Assembly: GCF_000003815.2 (NCBI RefSeq)
Contig: NC_049987.1
Span: 6,743,916 to 6,807,915 of the forward strand
DNA from: Branchiostoma floridae
Taxonomy: Eukaryota > Chordata > Leptocardii > Amphioxiformes > Branchiostomatidae
Reading direction: 5' to 3'
DNA: 64,000 nt
In this document: piece after piece, positions 25,194-37,100 of the stretch
Position numbering within the stretch: the first letter of the stretch is position 1
Layout of the letters: each line of letters opens with the position of its first letter
The notes under the pieces: model-generated
The model's input: the letters and a program-made list of their open reading frames with translations, nothing else
What the model was told of the DNA's origin: nothing
Databases searched by the model: none
Translations under genes and position numbers: made by a program

Positions 25194-27507
25194 CCAGAGG
25201 TGCTGCCACTGGACGCAGCAGAGCAGCTGCAGGGATGTGCAGAACTGTGTGAAATTGGAACATCTTCCCTAGTGACGCCCCCCACCAATCAGCCTGCAGC
25301 CAAACTGGTGTTATTAGTGTGCTAATTGCCTCCCTTCCCTTCTCTGTAGAGATGTGAGTTCTCAGCCTGGCATTAACAATGTGCCAGGGGATACATATCA
25401 GGGCTGGAAATTCAGTTTGAGGAATATTTAGGTATACTGGTGCACTAAACTGAAGAAATTTAGGTGTACAAGAAACATTTTCTGTGCACATCAGATAAAG
25501 TATTACAAACCTTGGAACAGAATTTCTTCAAAACTTCTATAATATCTAAAATTCAATACCTAACGTAAAAAGATTTTAGACAAATTATAGAACAATAGAA
25601 CAGAGGTTTTAGAATGTTTACTTGACAGTTGTATATGATGAGAAATATGCTGTATATTAGCATAAAGTATGTTTATGCATCTAAGCCTACACAAATATCT
25701 GGGGGCACTACTTTAGACTTAGAGCACCTATTTTCCACACCTATTTCCTCCAATCCACATACTAGTTTTGCAAATAAGTCTATTTCAGCAGCATCTCCTT
25801 GGATAAGGTCTCATTGATGTATTACTCCGCGAGTGGGTACCCTAAAAGAGATCCGAGCCAAAAACTGAACGGCTGCATGGACGCATGTTTTTAGCGGTGA
25901 GAAATTCGCTTTTGGCCAGCCGAACTGATATCAAAAGTTAGACTGGTGAAAGCTTGCTTGTAACTGAAGAAATCAGCAGGTAAAGTTTGACAGCCGCACG
26001 CTAGGTCGGAGGTACACAGTCCTGGGTTCTGAGTGGTGCGGTTGTACGCTAGCAAGGAAAAAGTGCCTTTTGCTGGGATTGACTAATTGTAGATTGTAAT
26101 TGCTATAAACAACAAACCTATGGATTCTAGTCATTGGCAATTTTTTTCTATTATATAGAGTAAATTTGCTCAACATAGAATGAAAAATCTGCTGACATTT
26201 CATGTAGCTTCATTATAAAGGCGACCATGTAAAACACGAATTATAACATAGAAGTCTATGGGAAGAAGAAACTCATCAATGAGACCATAATAGGTTTCCA
26301 AGAATCCTTGCAAAGAAGGTTTTACTGAAATTCCAGTTATTAATGTCCTTTACAACCAATGTTCCTACTGAAATGTGAAGAAATGAATTCATGAATTTGA
26401 AGGGCTCGATAAAACATGTCCCTGAAATCGCCTGCACCCATCTGGCTCAGCCTTCGTAAATCTGGTGACAGTAAAAACGCCATTATGTAAACATGCTTGG
26501 TGCACTTACAGAACTGATAGGAGCTAACAGTAACACCCCTGGCTTCAGCCACACAAGTTATTGCTTTTTGTTTGATCTCTCTGCAAGGCGAACATTTCAA
26601 GGAAAAATCCACTCAGTATAATGTTACTCAGCCATATTCATTTATTCATATGAACTCATATAGGAACTGAACAGAATGAATTGATGGATCTGAAATGACA
26701 GTTTGATTTACCTAAAGTGATATCATAGTAGAAGTATATCCTTCGTATCTTTCTAAATAGATGAAATTATCTCATGAGCACCATTGCAAGACATGCATTC
26801 ACCCAAGGCTACCTTGGACCAGGTCAACGTGGTTCAGCAAGCAAATACAAATGTATGGTGTACCTGTGTCATTACTGGATTGTATTTACATGAGATGGTT
26901 TAGATTCATTCTCCCCTTGGAGCAGTGAAGCCGTGTTTGTGAATATGTAGGGATGGACTAGAGATTGATAATAATTTACTCAATTTAGTTCCTATTTAAA
27001 TTGTATGTATTTTGTGATAACAATAATTCAGTGTGCATGTTGTTATTCTTAGTTAGGTCATGGTTTAGAAATATGCTGAGCTGTATTCATAGCTGCAGTT
27101 GGGGCTGTAAAGCCGTGTGGATGAACATCATGTACATTGAATTTGATGTGAGCAATTTGCTTTCCATAAAGTGTTGCCTACCCCTGCGTCAGGGAACCCA
27201 GCAGCAGTATAATCTAACCATGGATAGTGAGTGAGTGTTGATGTACATTGTGTATGCAAGTGTACAATCATAGAGAAAGCGCAGGTCCAGAGGCACCCCT
27301 TTCAATTAATTCAATTCAAAATGTGTCAAGTGGAGGTGGGTAAATGTTTCCAATACAAAACTAAGTATTTCTTGCTGGACTGGCCTTGGTAAAAAAAAAC
27401 AGGAAAAAAATCAGTGGACAAGTTTTTGGACCGTTTAGGAAAACATATGTTATCAGTAGTGGTTACTGTGAATGTAATGTGATTGGTAAGAAAAGGGCAC
27501 AACTACA
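25194..27507. other. Non-coding with a CpG-richer patch
   Basis: 25195-25320 is open for about 40 codons (plus strand, VPPEVLPLDAAEQLQG) and relatively GC-rich, but has no clear splice context. 25399 starts with CAGGGCTGGAAATTC, a left end of the CAGGG family with no right end found. 25825-26060 is unusually CpG-rich for this region and unexplained. Confidence 0.4.
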
Positions 27508-27618
27508 TAGAAATTAGAAGGGCGAGTAGGATGGTCTAGTAGTTAGGATTTGTTGCTCTCACCGCCAAGGGTTCGATTCCCGGTGTGGGAACCAATGTAG
27601 AAATTAGAGGGGCGAGTA
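27508..27618 (+). pseudogene. tRNA-Glu(CTC) retropseudogene with target-site duplication
   Basis: 27529-27597 carries GGTCTAGTAGTTAGGATT (D-arm/box A), anticodon loop CTCTCAC, GGTTCGATTCCC (T-arm/box B) and a 3' end GGGAACCA. The encoded CCA after the discriminator base means the source was a mature, CCA-tailed tRNA. The 5' acceptor strand is missing and pairing is lost, so it is not a functional gene. It is bracketed by a 21-bp direct repeat (27508-27528 and 27598-27618, one mismatch), the mark of LINE-type target-primed insertion. Another tRNA-like sequence in reverse orientation may follow at about 27640-27710 (weaker). Confidence 0.7.
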
Positions 27619-27713
27619 AGAACAGAAAGAAACAAACATGCCGACACCCGTGATCAAACCCTGGTCAGCAGATTACAAAGTTAACCCAATAGCATAACCA
27701 CTATGCTAGAAAA

Positions 27714-27933
27714 GGCCAATTTGTGTGGCTGTTTAGCGCTAGTTAAACTTCCCCGCTGTTACAACTATTTCTTTTTGGCACAAAGGGTCAACCATCATTT
27801 TCAGGTTGCTCTAGTTTTAGGGAGTGAATGTAGTCAGATTATAACTTTCCTCCCAACCCTATCATGTTGTTCTTGTGTTACATGCTAGTTACTCTGAAAT
27901 GTGCAAGAACCAGAGAAATGCACTGGGGTTGCC
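27714..27933. mobile_element. GGCCACACC-family MITE, diverged
   Basis: The left end GGCCAATTTGTGTGG and the right end CACTGGGGTTGCC sit around the family's internal words (GTGAATGTAGTCAGATT, TTTCCTCCCAACCCT). Confidence 0.45.
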
Positions 27934-29739
27934 TAAGTCATTTTTTATGTGCCACCTTGAGTGAGATCCATGACCTTTGTTGTCTAAAGCCTGTTCTTAG
28001 CGCTCCATCCATGAAAACCTGAGTATTTGATTTCTGTTATCTCAGAAATCCAGACTTGTAACCTTTCCCAGAGAGAGAAGCTTTAACTCCGAACCATGGA
28101 TCACAATCTGATACACAGTCTGATAGTGCTGTTTTCCATCCCCAATGTACAGCTAGAGTATAGTTCTATCATTTATCATGTATCCCCACAGTCTTGTTTG
28201 CATGGAAATTTACGCCCAGACTGGCAGTGATATGATTCATTTCAAGGTCTTTCAGGGCTTGAAATATCTATTTCTGTTTTCTGCAGTATGTGATTCATGA
28301 TACTGTGTCTAAACTCTTTATGTTTACCAAATGCATGATGTAGCATGTATTTAAGGTTGATGTCCTACTCCTAGACCAGACACATATCACCATGGTAAAT
28401 GATAAAGTAGTAGGTCTTTGATTACATTATTCAAAAGATGGCAGGACAGAGCTGAAAGGTCTGGTCACCAACAACTGTTCTACTAAAGAATACACAGAGC
28501 AGTACACTTAGTTTGTTAGACTACATGTTTAATATGTGAACATTATATGCATTTGCCTTTGACTGTTGCCATTCTAGTAAATTACTGTTTCAGCCTTGTC
28601 AGACAGGAAGATTTCTCTATCAATAAATTCTTGCCCCATGTCTTCTTTACATGGAAATTCATACTTAAGGCTTGTAGCGATAGAATTCATTTCAAGCCCC
28701 TTTTCTCCTCCATGGACTTGCTTGATGCAGCTTCTTATCCATAAGCTTTGGCTCACAGGAAAAGCTTAAGAGCTAAGTACCAGATTTTCATGTGATTTTC
28801 AGATCCTCGTAGGAATTCAGCGTCTTGTTACAAGTCTTATTGGCTGAGGAGAAAGTGTTTTTTGCTTGAAGATTTTGTTAGCAGTCATGATGAAAGTCAT
28901 GCCCTATAGAATTTTGGCACAGACAGTACAGTGAATGGGTTTCTATTGCATTCATTTTTAGATGTTGCTACATGCAAGCCTTTTATACACGGACTTCATT
29001 CATAGAGCCGAGGTGATGGTTTTATCCTTGGGGCTGACATGTCGGATATGAAATCTTTCCACAACATTAACTTCTTGAATATTTCTTATTCAACACTTAA
29101 GCTTCTTACGGATGACATGCACTACTTCTTAGGACATAAGGAATAACCACTGCGTAGCCTTGAGGAGAATATAAGGAGACTATGGAAATTATGTCTGCGT
29201 TTTGACGAGTTATAAGAGGATGATTTTCCACGGACAATTTTGTTCCCAGTCATAAATGATCGCGCCACAGCCTATTGGCACATAAAATGTAATGGAATAA
29301 ATTGCTGCATCATCAGACATTGCTACATGTAAAACTTCTTACTGTTTTGCATTTACAGGGCTTGAGGTGGTGGTTTTATCCTTGGTACTGAAATGGTGGT
29401 TATGATTGTTATGAACACTTTCCATAACATTTAATTTCTTTTCTGAAGATAACATGTTAGCTTTTCATAGTGGCATGGGTCAAGTGTTGCTCCCAAAGAC
29501 TGTTATAATGGATACATTTGATGCATTTGATACCAATTAGGTAGTTACCTACATGTAAGTACCTGGTTAAAGACCTGTGATGCTTACTGTGCAATTGCTG
29601 TAGTTATTTTGTCACAAGCACGTTCCAATAGAAGACAAAAGAGCTATGAAGCAAGACTGTGTATTAAGCAATATTCCTCATTGAAACTAAGCTGTTGCCT
29701 TACAAGGCTTGACTGTAATAACATAGCAAAACCCAACTG
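27934..29739. other. Non-coding, includes the ~360-bp duplication
   Basis: Besides the two units at 28.85-29.57 kb, no exon, RNA gene or element end is supported. Confidence 0.5.
28850..29570 (+). repeat. Two diverged ~360-bp tandem units
   Basis: GATTTTGTTAGCAGTCAT, GATGTTGCTACATGCAAG and GATGGTTTTATCCTTGG at 28.87-29.05 kb correspond in order to similar words at 29.23-29.40 kb. Confidence 0.7.
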
Positions 29740-30040
29740 ATTGATTTTATTTGATAATAACGACTGGCAATTGCCCAGTGTAGCAGAACTGTAGAACTTG
29801 GCTAAGAGCCTGCTTTAGGGCAAGGCAGGGATTGATGTTCAATATCCTTATTGTATCATTATTATTCTATGTATTACTTTACTTTAGTATTATATATCAT
29901 AATCAATTTTGTTTAGTTTAAAGGAGGAGGGCTAAGTACAAGCTTCACAAGCTTTTTCCCTCCTCCTGCACCTGTTTTATCCATTGTTTTCGTTTTGTGT
30001 TTTAATGTAATACTTGTGTGCGAATAAACAAACAAACAAA
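29740..30040 (+). mobile_element. 3' tail of a non-LTR retrotransposon (LINE-like)
   Basis: A GC hairpin (GGAGGAGGG at 29923 pairing with CCCTCCTCC at 29959-29967) is followed by a T-rich stretch and an AATAAACAAACAAACAAA tail. A hairpin plus simple-repeat tail is typical of CR1/L2-like 3' ends. No reverse-transcriptase ORF remains, so it is a 5'-truncated copy. Confidence 0.45.
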
Positions 30041-30460
30041 TTATGGGAATAGGTACACTGGTGCACAGGAAATTGTGGGTGTCAAACATGAAATAAAGTA
30101 GAATGTCAGCAAAGCCTAGTCACAAATAAACCTTATTACCTGTTTTCAAGAACCAGAACCCAGGTTTTAGTGGGTCAAAATCTTACAGTCCTCTGGCTGC
30201 ACCTGGGGCTGTTGGTTTATTGAGGTCACCAGAGCGCTGAAGGCTTCCCAGCCAAATAGAGAAAGATCTGTGTAACCACCTTAGACTAAATATCATTACG
30301 GTCATTTTGTTGCTTCACAAACTATCATGTTCCTATTTTCTTACATTCTAGAGTCATAAAGTCAATGGTGTATTTGTATTCACTCTTTGAAGTTTTACCA
30401 GTAATAAACTGCTTTTCATAAATTGTCTATCCTTCATCCCATTTGGCAAGCAAGTGTCTA

Positions 30461-30777
30461 CAGGGCTTGAAATGCTTTTTTCTGCATACCTGCACTGGTG
30501 TAGGTAACATTCAAAATTACCTGCACCAGGCAGATTTTACCTTGAACCACTCTGAATTCAGGAAGTATGTAATCAAAATTGTGCAGGAACCACTGTTATT
30601 TTTTTCTTTTCTACTTTTGGTGGTAACAGTCAATGCAGCTAATAACAATCCACATACGCCTACATCATAGGACATTTTTGCCAGTGCAGGTTAGATGCAG
30701 GTAGACACCAGAAATACCTGCACAGCTCCAATTTTACCTGCACTAACCTGCATATGCAGGTGGTATTTCGAGCCCTG
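30461..30777. mobile_element. CAGGGCTTGAAAT element with 5-bp TSD
   Basis: CAGGGCTTGAAAT and ATTTCGAGCCCTG are inverted ends, and GTCTA is duplicated on both sides (30456-30460, 30778-30782). Ends and TSD length match the 6269-6622 element, but the interior words differ (ACCTGCA/TGCAGGT instead of GTGCACCC). It ends 105 bp before exon A. A lone right end of the same kind lies at about 31730-31752. Confidence 0.75.
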
Positions 30778-30882
30778 GTCTAGTATCACTGAAATCACAT
30801 AGTCATGGAACAGGTTGTATTTCTTGTCATGGTTTAAAGTTTAACTTGTAGTAATATTTGACTGTTTTTCCCTCTATCCCAG

Positions 30883-31117
30883 AGTGGAGTGTAAGGGTCC
30901 AGCCTCCATCACAGAAGTCACATATCACAGCAAGTTCATTCCTGCCGACGAGGCTGAAGAGAATAAGAAGATCAGGGAGCTGAAGGACAAGCTCAATGAG
31001 CTGGAGAAGACGAAAAAGGCCCTGGTGGCCAAGAAACATCGGCTGGAGAAGCAGAGAAATGTTCTGGACGGTTTTGCAGATAACATGATCAAGCCAAGTT
31101 CCCCTGGGGAAAATAAG
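30883..31117 (+). CDS. Exon A: end of DUF4140 plus start of coiled coil
   Basis: The acceptor is a pyrimidine tract ending CCCAG at 30878-30882. The first base completes a codon begun in an unseen upstream exon, then 78 codons follow, starting GTG GAG TGT and ending GENK. Residues 1-20 match the last strand of DUF4140 (ECKGPASITEVTY). From AEENKKIRELKDKLNELEK onward the helix is strongly charged with heptad leucines. The donor AAG|GTGTGG is weak, weaker than the copy of it at 31272. Exon phase is 2 in, 0 out. The exon's 3' end has been duplicated several times in the following intron. Confidence 0.85.
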
Positions 31118-34100
31118 GTGTGGCAAGTTGTTATCTATTTAAGTATGCATCAGTAAAACTTGACAAAACCTACTAGAAGCTGACTCAAACCAGGAAAGTA
31201 TTGGCCAAAGAAATGTGGTAGAAGGGTTTGCCGATAACATGATCAAACCAACTTCCCCTGAGGAAAATAAGGTAAGGAAGGCCATTATCAATAAAAAATA
31301 CATGAGAAAACTGTAAAAAAAACAAAAAACATGTAGACTCAAACCAGAAAGGTACTGACTGACTTGTGAAAGAGAAATGTGCTTGAAACGTATCAGGCCA
31401 ACCTCTAAGAGGGGAAAAAAGTAGGAGAGTTGTACATTATCTTTCAAACAATCTACAATTATACAACTGATTTAAAAACTCAGGTTTACTCAAACCTGAA
31501 AAAATTACTGACTGGTGAAACAGAAATTTGCTGGAAGGCTTTGCATCAACATCAACAAACAGATGGCTGTCTTCTGATGATAATAGGGTAAGAAATGATG
31601 TTATCCATCAACCAATGATTCAGTAAAACTGATCAAAAACATAGGCTAACCCAAATTAGGAAGGTACTGATTGGTGAAACAGAGAAATGTGCTGAACTGG
31701 TTTGCAACCTGTAGTTAAGTACATGATTGCAGGTGGTATTTCCAGCCCTTAGAGTAAATTGGATTTCAGGTTTCTAAATCAGTTCTCCACAAGCTGAGGC
31801 CTAGAGACATTTGCCATAAGGCATAAACATTCAAGGTTAATTAAAGATAAGGAGGTTTCTTGAATCTTTAATATCAGGGAGATTAAGACATTCAGTGCCT
31901 TTCTTCAATTTAGATCTGGCAAGTAATTCTATGGATCCTCTGAAAGGAAATCAAAGCCTGGACTGTCATGCAGGAAGATGTCAAATTGGGGCCACTTTCA
32001 CAGTCATGTTGACTCACTCAGTGCTAGCTAACCTGGTTATCTATTCATTTATATTGATGACTTTTTAAACCAAATACATTGTCCTGTTTTGTAAGGTTGA
32101 GCATTACTAGATTTGCTTTGTTGAAGCACAATGTTGGTCAGATGAACATCTGCTTAACTTTTTCCAAGTTGCTCAGCTCTATTAACTGATACATATAGAG
32201 CCAAAGCAAAGAAAAGAGTTAAGTGTACTCTTCCTCTTGAACACAGGAATGTCATTTGATACTAGTATGTCCTTGCATCACAGCTTTTGTCCCCCTCCTC
32301 CCCAGGAATCCAACAGTGACAACAGACTGAGTCTGAACATGGACACGTCCCTGCTGGACTGTATGTCAGGGTTCTTTGATCTGTATGACAAACAGGTATG
32401 ATAAGATTCTTATTTTGTAAATTTTATTGTAAACATGTAGGTCTTGAAATGTGACATGCAGTGATGGAATGTTGAGTTCTATCACTGGGTTCTACCTGCC
32501 AGGCCTTCTATAGTCTGCCTGTCACCTTTGTCAGGGTTGTAATGACTACACATTCCCACTAGGTGGCTCTGCAGTGAGATTCTAAGTTCCTAACATGACT
32601 TTTTTTGTAGACCTGACTTTCCCTCCTTGTTCTGAACAAGTACTAAGTTCAAGTAGCAATATTTTCAACACTTATCTGTAACTAATCTGATACATTTGAC
32701 GTTTATGTTTTAACGGCAATTGCCAATTGTACTTAAAGAAGCCAATTTGAAATCATGGTTCTCAGATTTAAAAAGCAGACAAACACATAAAGCTAAGCTG
32801 GAGGACCAACTAAGGCAAAGTCTAAAGGGGGAGTCTACCTTGGTACACACATTTTTAGAGAGTGAATATTTTCAGGTCCAGTTCCATACCCCTGGTCCAG
32901 TTCCATACCTCTCCTCTATTTTGGCTCCATTTTTACTATGAAATGTCCAAATACCAAAGAGATAGATGATCCAATTTGCCTAACTTGCATGGTGTGACCT
33001 ACCTAACTCTGTGTGTGACTGCCACCAGGCTCAGAAGCTTGACGAGGCTCTTCAGGATCTGGACCAGGAGATCGACTCTAACGAGGATGCCGCAGCCGTC
33101 ACCAGGAAGAACATTCAGGAACTGGAAATCAGCAAAGACTCACTCATGATCAGGTAAGTTACAGTACAGCCTCCGGGTTTTTCAGCATCGTGTTTCGTGA
33201 TCACGCAAGTCGCCCCGCGTGTTCACGCAAGTCGCCCCGCGTGATGAGGCGATCGCCCCGCGTGATTATGGGTGACGTCTTGCGCGGCACACGCGTGACA
33301 ACAATCGTGGGTGACAACACGCAAGGTGTAAAAACGTGGTGTGAGACCGTCTAGGCCAGCCCTTCCTGAACTCTGCGGAGGACCCGTGCGTCTTTAACGT
33401 CCCTTGGGGCGAACTGTTGCGTCAGTGGGAAGCCGCTTTAGATACTACATTTTACGCAACGATTGTGTAGCGCAAAAAGATAAAATTACGTAACAAAGTA
33501 ACGGGTAGAGTAGCTGCCCATCTAAGGCTGCACAACTGTCGATTTTTTCATTGAAATAATGGCTAGATTATATAAGAAATTAGACGAGTGGAGACAAGTT
33601 GCAGACAACTGGTGCAATAGCGGCACGTATCGCCTCGGCCCGGAGAGCCTTCTCTCTTATCTCACCGATCTCGAATAAAACCTCGTATGCGTTTACCAGA
33701 AAATTCCCTAAAGTTTGAAATATGACCCTGCAAATTGACCGACAGTGTGGTGTTTTAGACATCGTGTTTACAAGCGGCAAATACTTTACAAGTACGCTGC
33801 AATACACAGTGATTAAAACACGAACAGAATGCCGGCCCTTTTGATCGACATGTACTTTCGGTCTGCTTTCGGTGTCGGCTAACGAGCCTGTCTACTTACG
33901 AGGTACATGTACCAAGATTTTTTTCTAACTAGGAGGAAAGCCGACGGACATATTTTCATAAGTTGGATCCTTCTTTCTTGAATGTCTGTAATTTAGTTAA
34001 TTATACCGACCTCGATGAGTAGAGGAAACAGTTAATTGTCACAAATAAACACTGTGCCAGAATGTTCAGTCCTCCCAACGCTGCATCACCCGACGGCCGT

Positions 34101-37100
34101 GCGTTGAAGATAAGGTTACGTTTGTCTATGCCGCCGAAACTCGAGAAGTTCCGATCAGAAGAGATTGCGACACGTAAGTAGCGTCATTCGCTATACATTT
34201 CTTTCACTATTACGTGTATCTTACGTGTATCTAGGAGAGCCCACTTTACTGACGGTACCGTGTCAAGAGAGTCTAGCAAAGGTAAATCTTAACGAGATAA
34301 TTTTTTGTATTGTACTTGCCACCCAAGACGATCATTTTATACACTTACGAACAATTCCTTTTAATCATCCGTGAAAACTCGCACGCCGACTAGAACAAAG
34401 AAAAAAGAAACACGCCCCTGTAGTTTCCAGAATTACACATACAATGATACATATGACATAATGATCATGCATGAAACTTTAACCTATCGACGATATATCT
34501 CCAAGATTATTCAAAGACCAGTGACAGAACCTCATTTATATGCAACAAGTATCAAGTTTTTTTTGTTGTTTTTTTGCTGTCAGTATTCCTCGTCTCTGAT
34601 TGGTTGTCGAAAATGATTGAATTTTCGTCCCGCGAAACTTCAGACAGCCCGGCGCCGGGCGGCAAAACTTCAAACAGCCGCGACATGTCAATCAAGACCA
34701 CGTCCGTGAGAAAGTGTATGTTTCTTGAGTTGCGGTTTTGGCGAAACACTATCAAAATGCAGAATCTATATTTCATTTTTATCCGGATCATAGACTATCC
34801 TCATCATTTCATGTTAGATTTAAAGCGCTCAAATTCTAAGTAAATTGCAGTTTGGAAAGTCGTACCCACAGAAAAGTTGTTCAGATGGCATTCATGTTTG
34901 TATACACGTGAGGTACATTTTGTACGTGCGGGTCCAATCTTTTCAGCTTGCGCTGTTCTTTACATTTTGCCGTATTTTTCTGTGTTTCGTGGATATATAA
35001 ATTGAATATATGAGGACATGAATTGGCTATTTATACGCATGAAGTGACCACTAATGTTTCTATATACATACATTTGTATATAATATAAACGACATACATG
35101 TACATGTAATATGAATAAAGGATATTGTGTTTGATCATAACTTACTATTTCTAGATACACTGACGTTCCTTGGTTAGACATCGATAGCTACTTTTCTACG
35201 CTAGTAAAGTAGAATTCAGGTTTCCATCCGCCGGTTTCCTTGACACTGCTGAACGTCACGGTTGCAACTTGGCATGAAGACCTACCTGGATTCAGGTTTC
35301 CATCCGCCGGTTTCTTTGACACACTGCTGATCGTCACGGTTGCAACTCGGCCAACAAAACCTACCTGTTCCTGAGTTCTTGTGTCGGAACACCGCCATCG
35401 GACGATCCGGGTCGTCAGTCAGACGACGGACGCAACCATACTCAAGGGCATACTGGTATATTAAACCTAATGTGTTTTTATTCTATGTGTTAATTGTGTT
35501 TTGTTTGCGTATCTGTTCAATCTTATATCTGTGTATCTGTTTTAACAAAGTTGTGTTGGCGCCACTAATATTACCTCTACTGTATACATTAAAGATAGAG
35601 GTTTCTAGGCTAGGAAAGTAGAATTCAGGTTTCCATCCGCCGGTTTCCTTGACACACTGCTGATCGTCACGGTTGCAACTTGGCTAACAAAACTTACCTG
35701 TTCCTGGCGCAGCTCTTGTGTCGGAACACCGCCATCGGACGATCCGGGTCGTCAGTCAGTCGGCGGACGCAACCATACTCAAGAGCATACTAGTATATTA
35801 AACCTAATGTGTTTTTATTCTATGTGTTAATCGTGTTTTGTCTGCGTATCTGTTCAAACTTATATCTGTTCTAACAAGGTTGTGTTGGCGTCACTAACAT
35901 TTCTTCTACTATGTAACGTTTCTATATAACTTTCTAACATGTTTGAGTCAGTTTAGCTACAACTGTTATGGGCTGTTCAAGGAAGTTCACTCTTTTACAC
36001 ATACTCGGACTGTTTGTCACTCTTTTACACATACTCGGACTGTTTGTCACTCTTTTACACATACTCGGACTGTTTGTCACTCTTTTACACATACTCGGAC
36101 TGTTTGTCACTCTTTTACACATACTCGGACTGTTTGTCACTCTTTTACACATACTCGGACTGTTTGTCACTCTTTTACACATACTCGGACTGTTTGTCAG
36201 CAACACGTATATATCTGGTCGAGATACTACAATGAGAGTTTGGTCCGATATTTATGTGAATACATAAATAGATATAAACGACGTCACGACATATTACTGC
36301 CCTTGGAACATGAAAGGTAAGTTTAATACCGATCTTATCGATCGTCATTCGGCAGCTTCTACACCGTCAGGATCGACCATCATCTGTTCCGTATGTTGGA
36401 AATACGGTAGGTTGTTCATTTTACTAAATATGTCAGTGTATGAATAAATTTGATACATTTTTTTAACAACAACAAAGGGGACATATAGTACATTACTATG
36501 GTGTAGTACACAGTAGTGCCGCACTCAAGCAGACTGGCTTATATTAACGGCACCACTGGGCAAAACATTAAGAAAGCATTCTCAATTCTTTGATCGTGGC
36601 TACATTGGCTTGAACCGGTAGCGTAATGAGTTCGATATTCATTGATCATCCACCCCTGTAACATTGCCACGAACATAGTTCAAATATGATCTACGCTACC
36701 GATATACAGTCTACAAAGTATTTCAATTAGTCTGTTTTAGACACTGTTGTTAATACAAATGAAGAAGAAAAAAAATTAGACAAACCAAGAAGAAATAGCC
36801 ACATATTAAACACGGGGCTAGTGCAGAGAAGAAAATTCACGCAGAATATTGTAACAGTCATCGTGGCCTCCTTCTGTGGGAACATAGTTTCAAAGAAGCC
36901 GCTCCTTGCTGCACATGTGTCAATCAAATTCAGCAGCACGTGAGCGCAGACCTAATTTTTTTCGTCAAGTCTACCGACACTTGAACAGTTACGTCAATCG
37001 TGTACTTGCACACACTTAACAATCAAATCATCTGTTGATTTTATCGCAACAATGTTGGGCTCATATTGGCGCCCAAAAAAGACAAAAGAAAAGGTTGACA

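Noticed and set aside
27529-27597. Functional tRNA-Glu gene
   Set aside because: The 5' acceptor strand is missing, CCA is encoded and target duplications flank it. It is a retropseudogene.
29010-29060. HRAEV-like codons (AGAGCCGAGGTGATG) as the missing DUF4140 start
   Set aside because: The frame soon stops, no splice sites fit, and the segment belongs to a diverged ~360-bp tandem duplication.
35987-36198. Possible CRISPR array
   Set aside because: The repeats are contiguous with no unique spacers, and the surrounding DNA is eukaryotic.
35934-36320. Open frames with a repeated decapeptide on both strands over the 30-bp repeats
   Set aside because: They are a side effect of a 30-bp unit without stops. 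There is no start context, no domain and no splice support.
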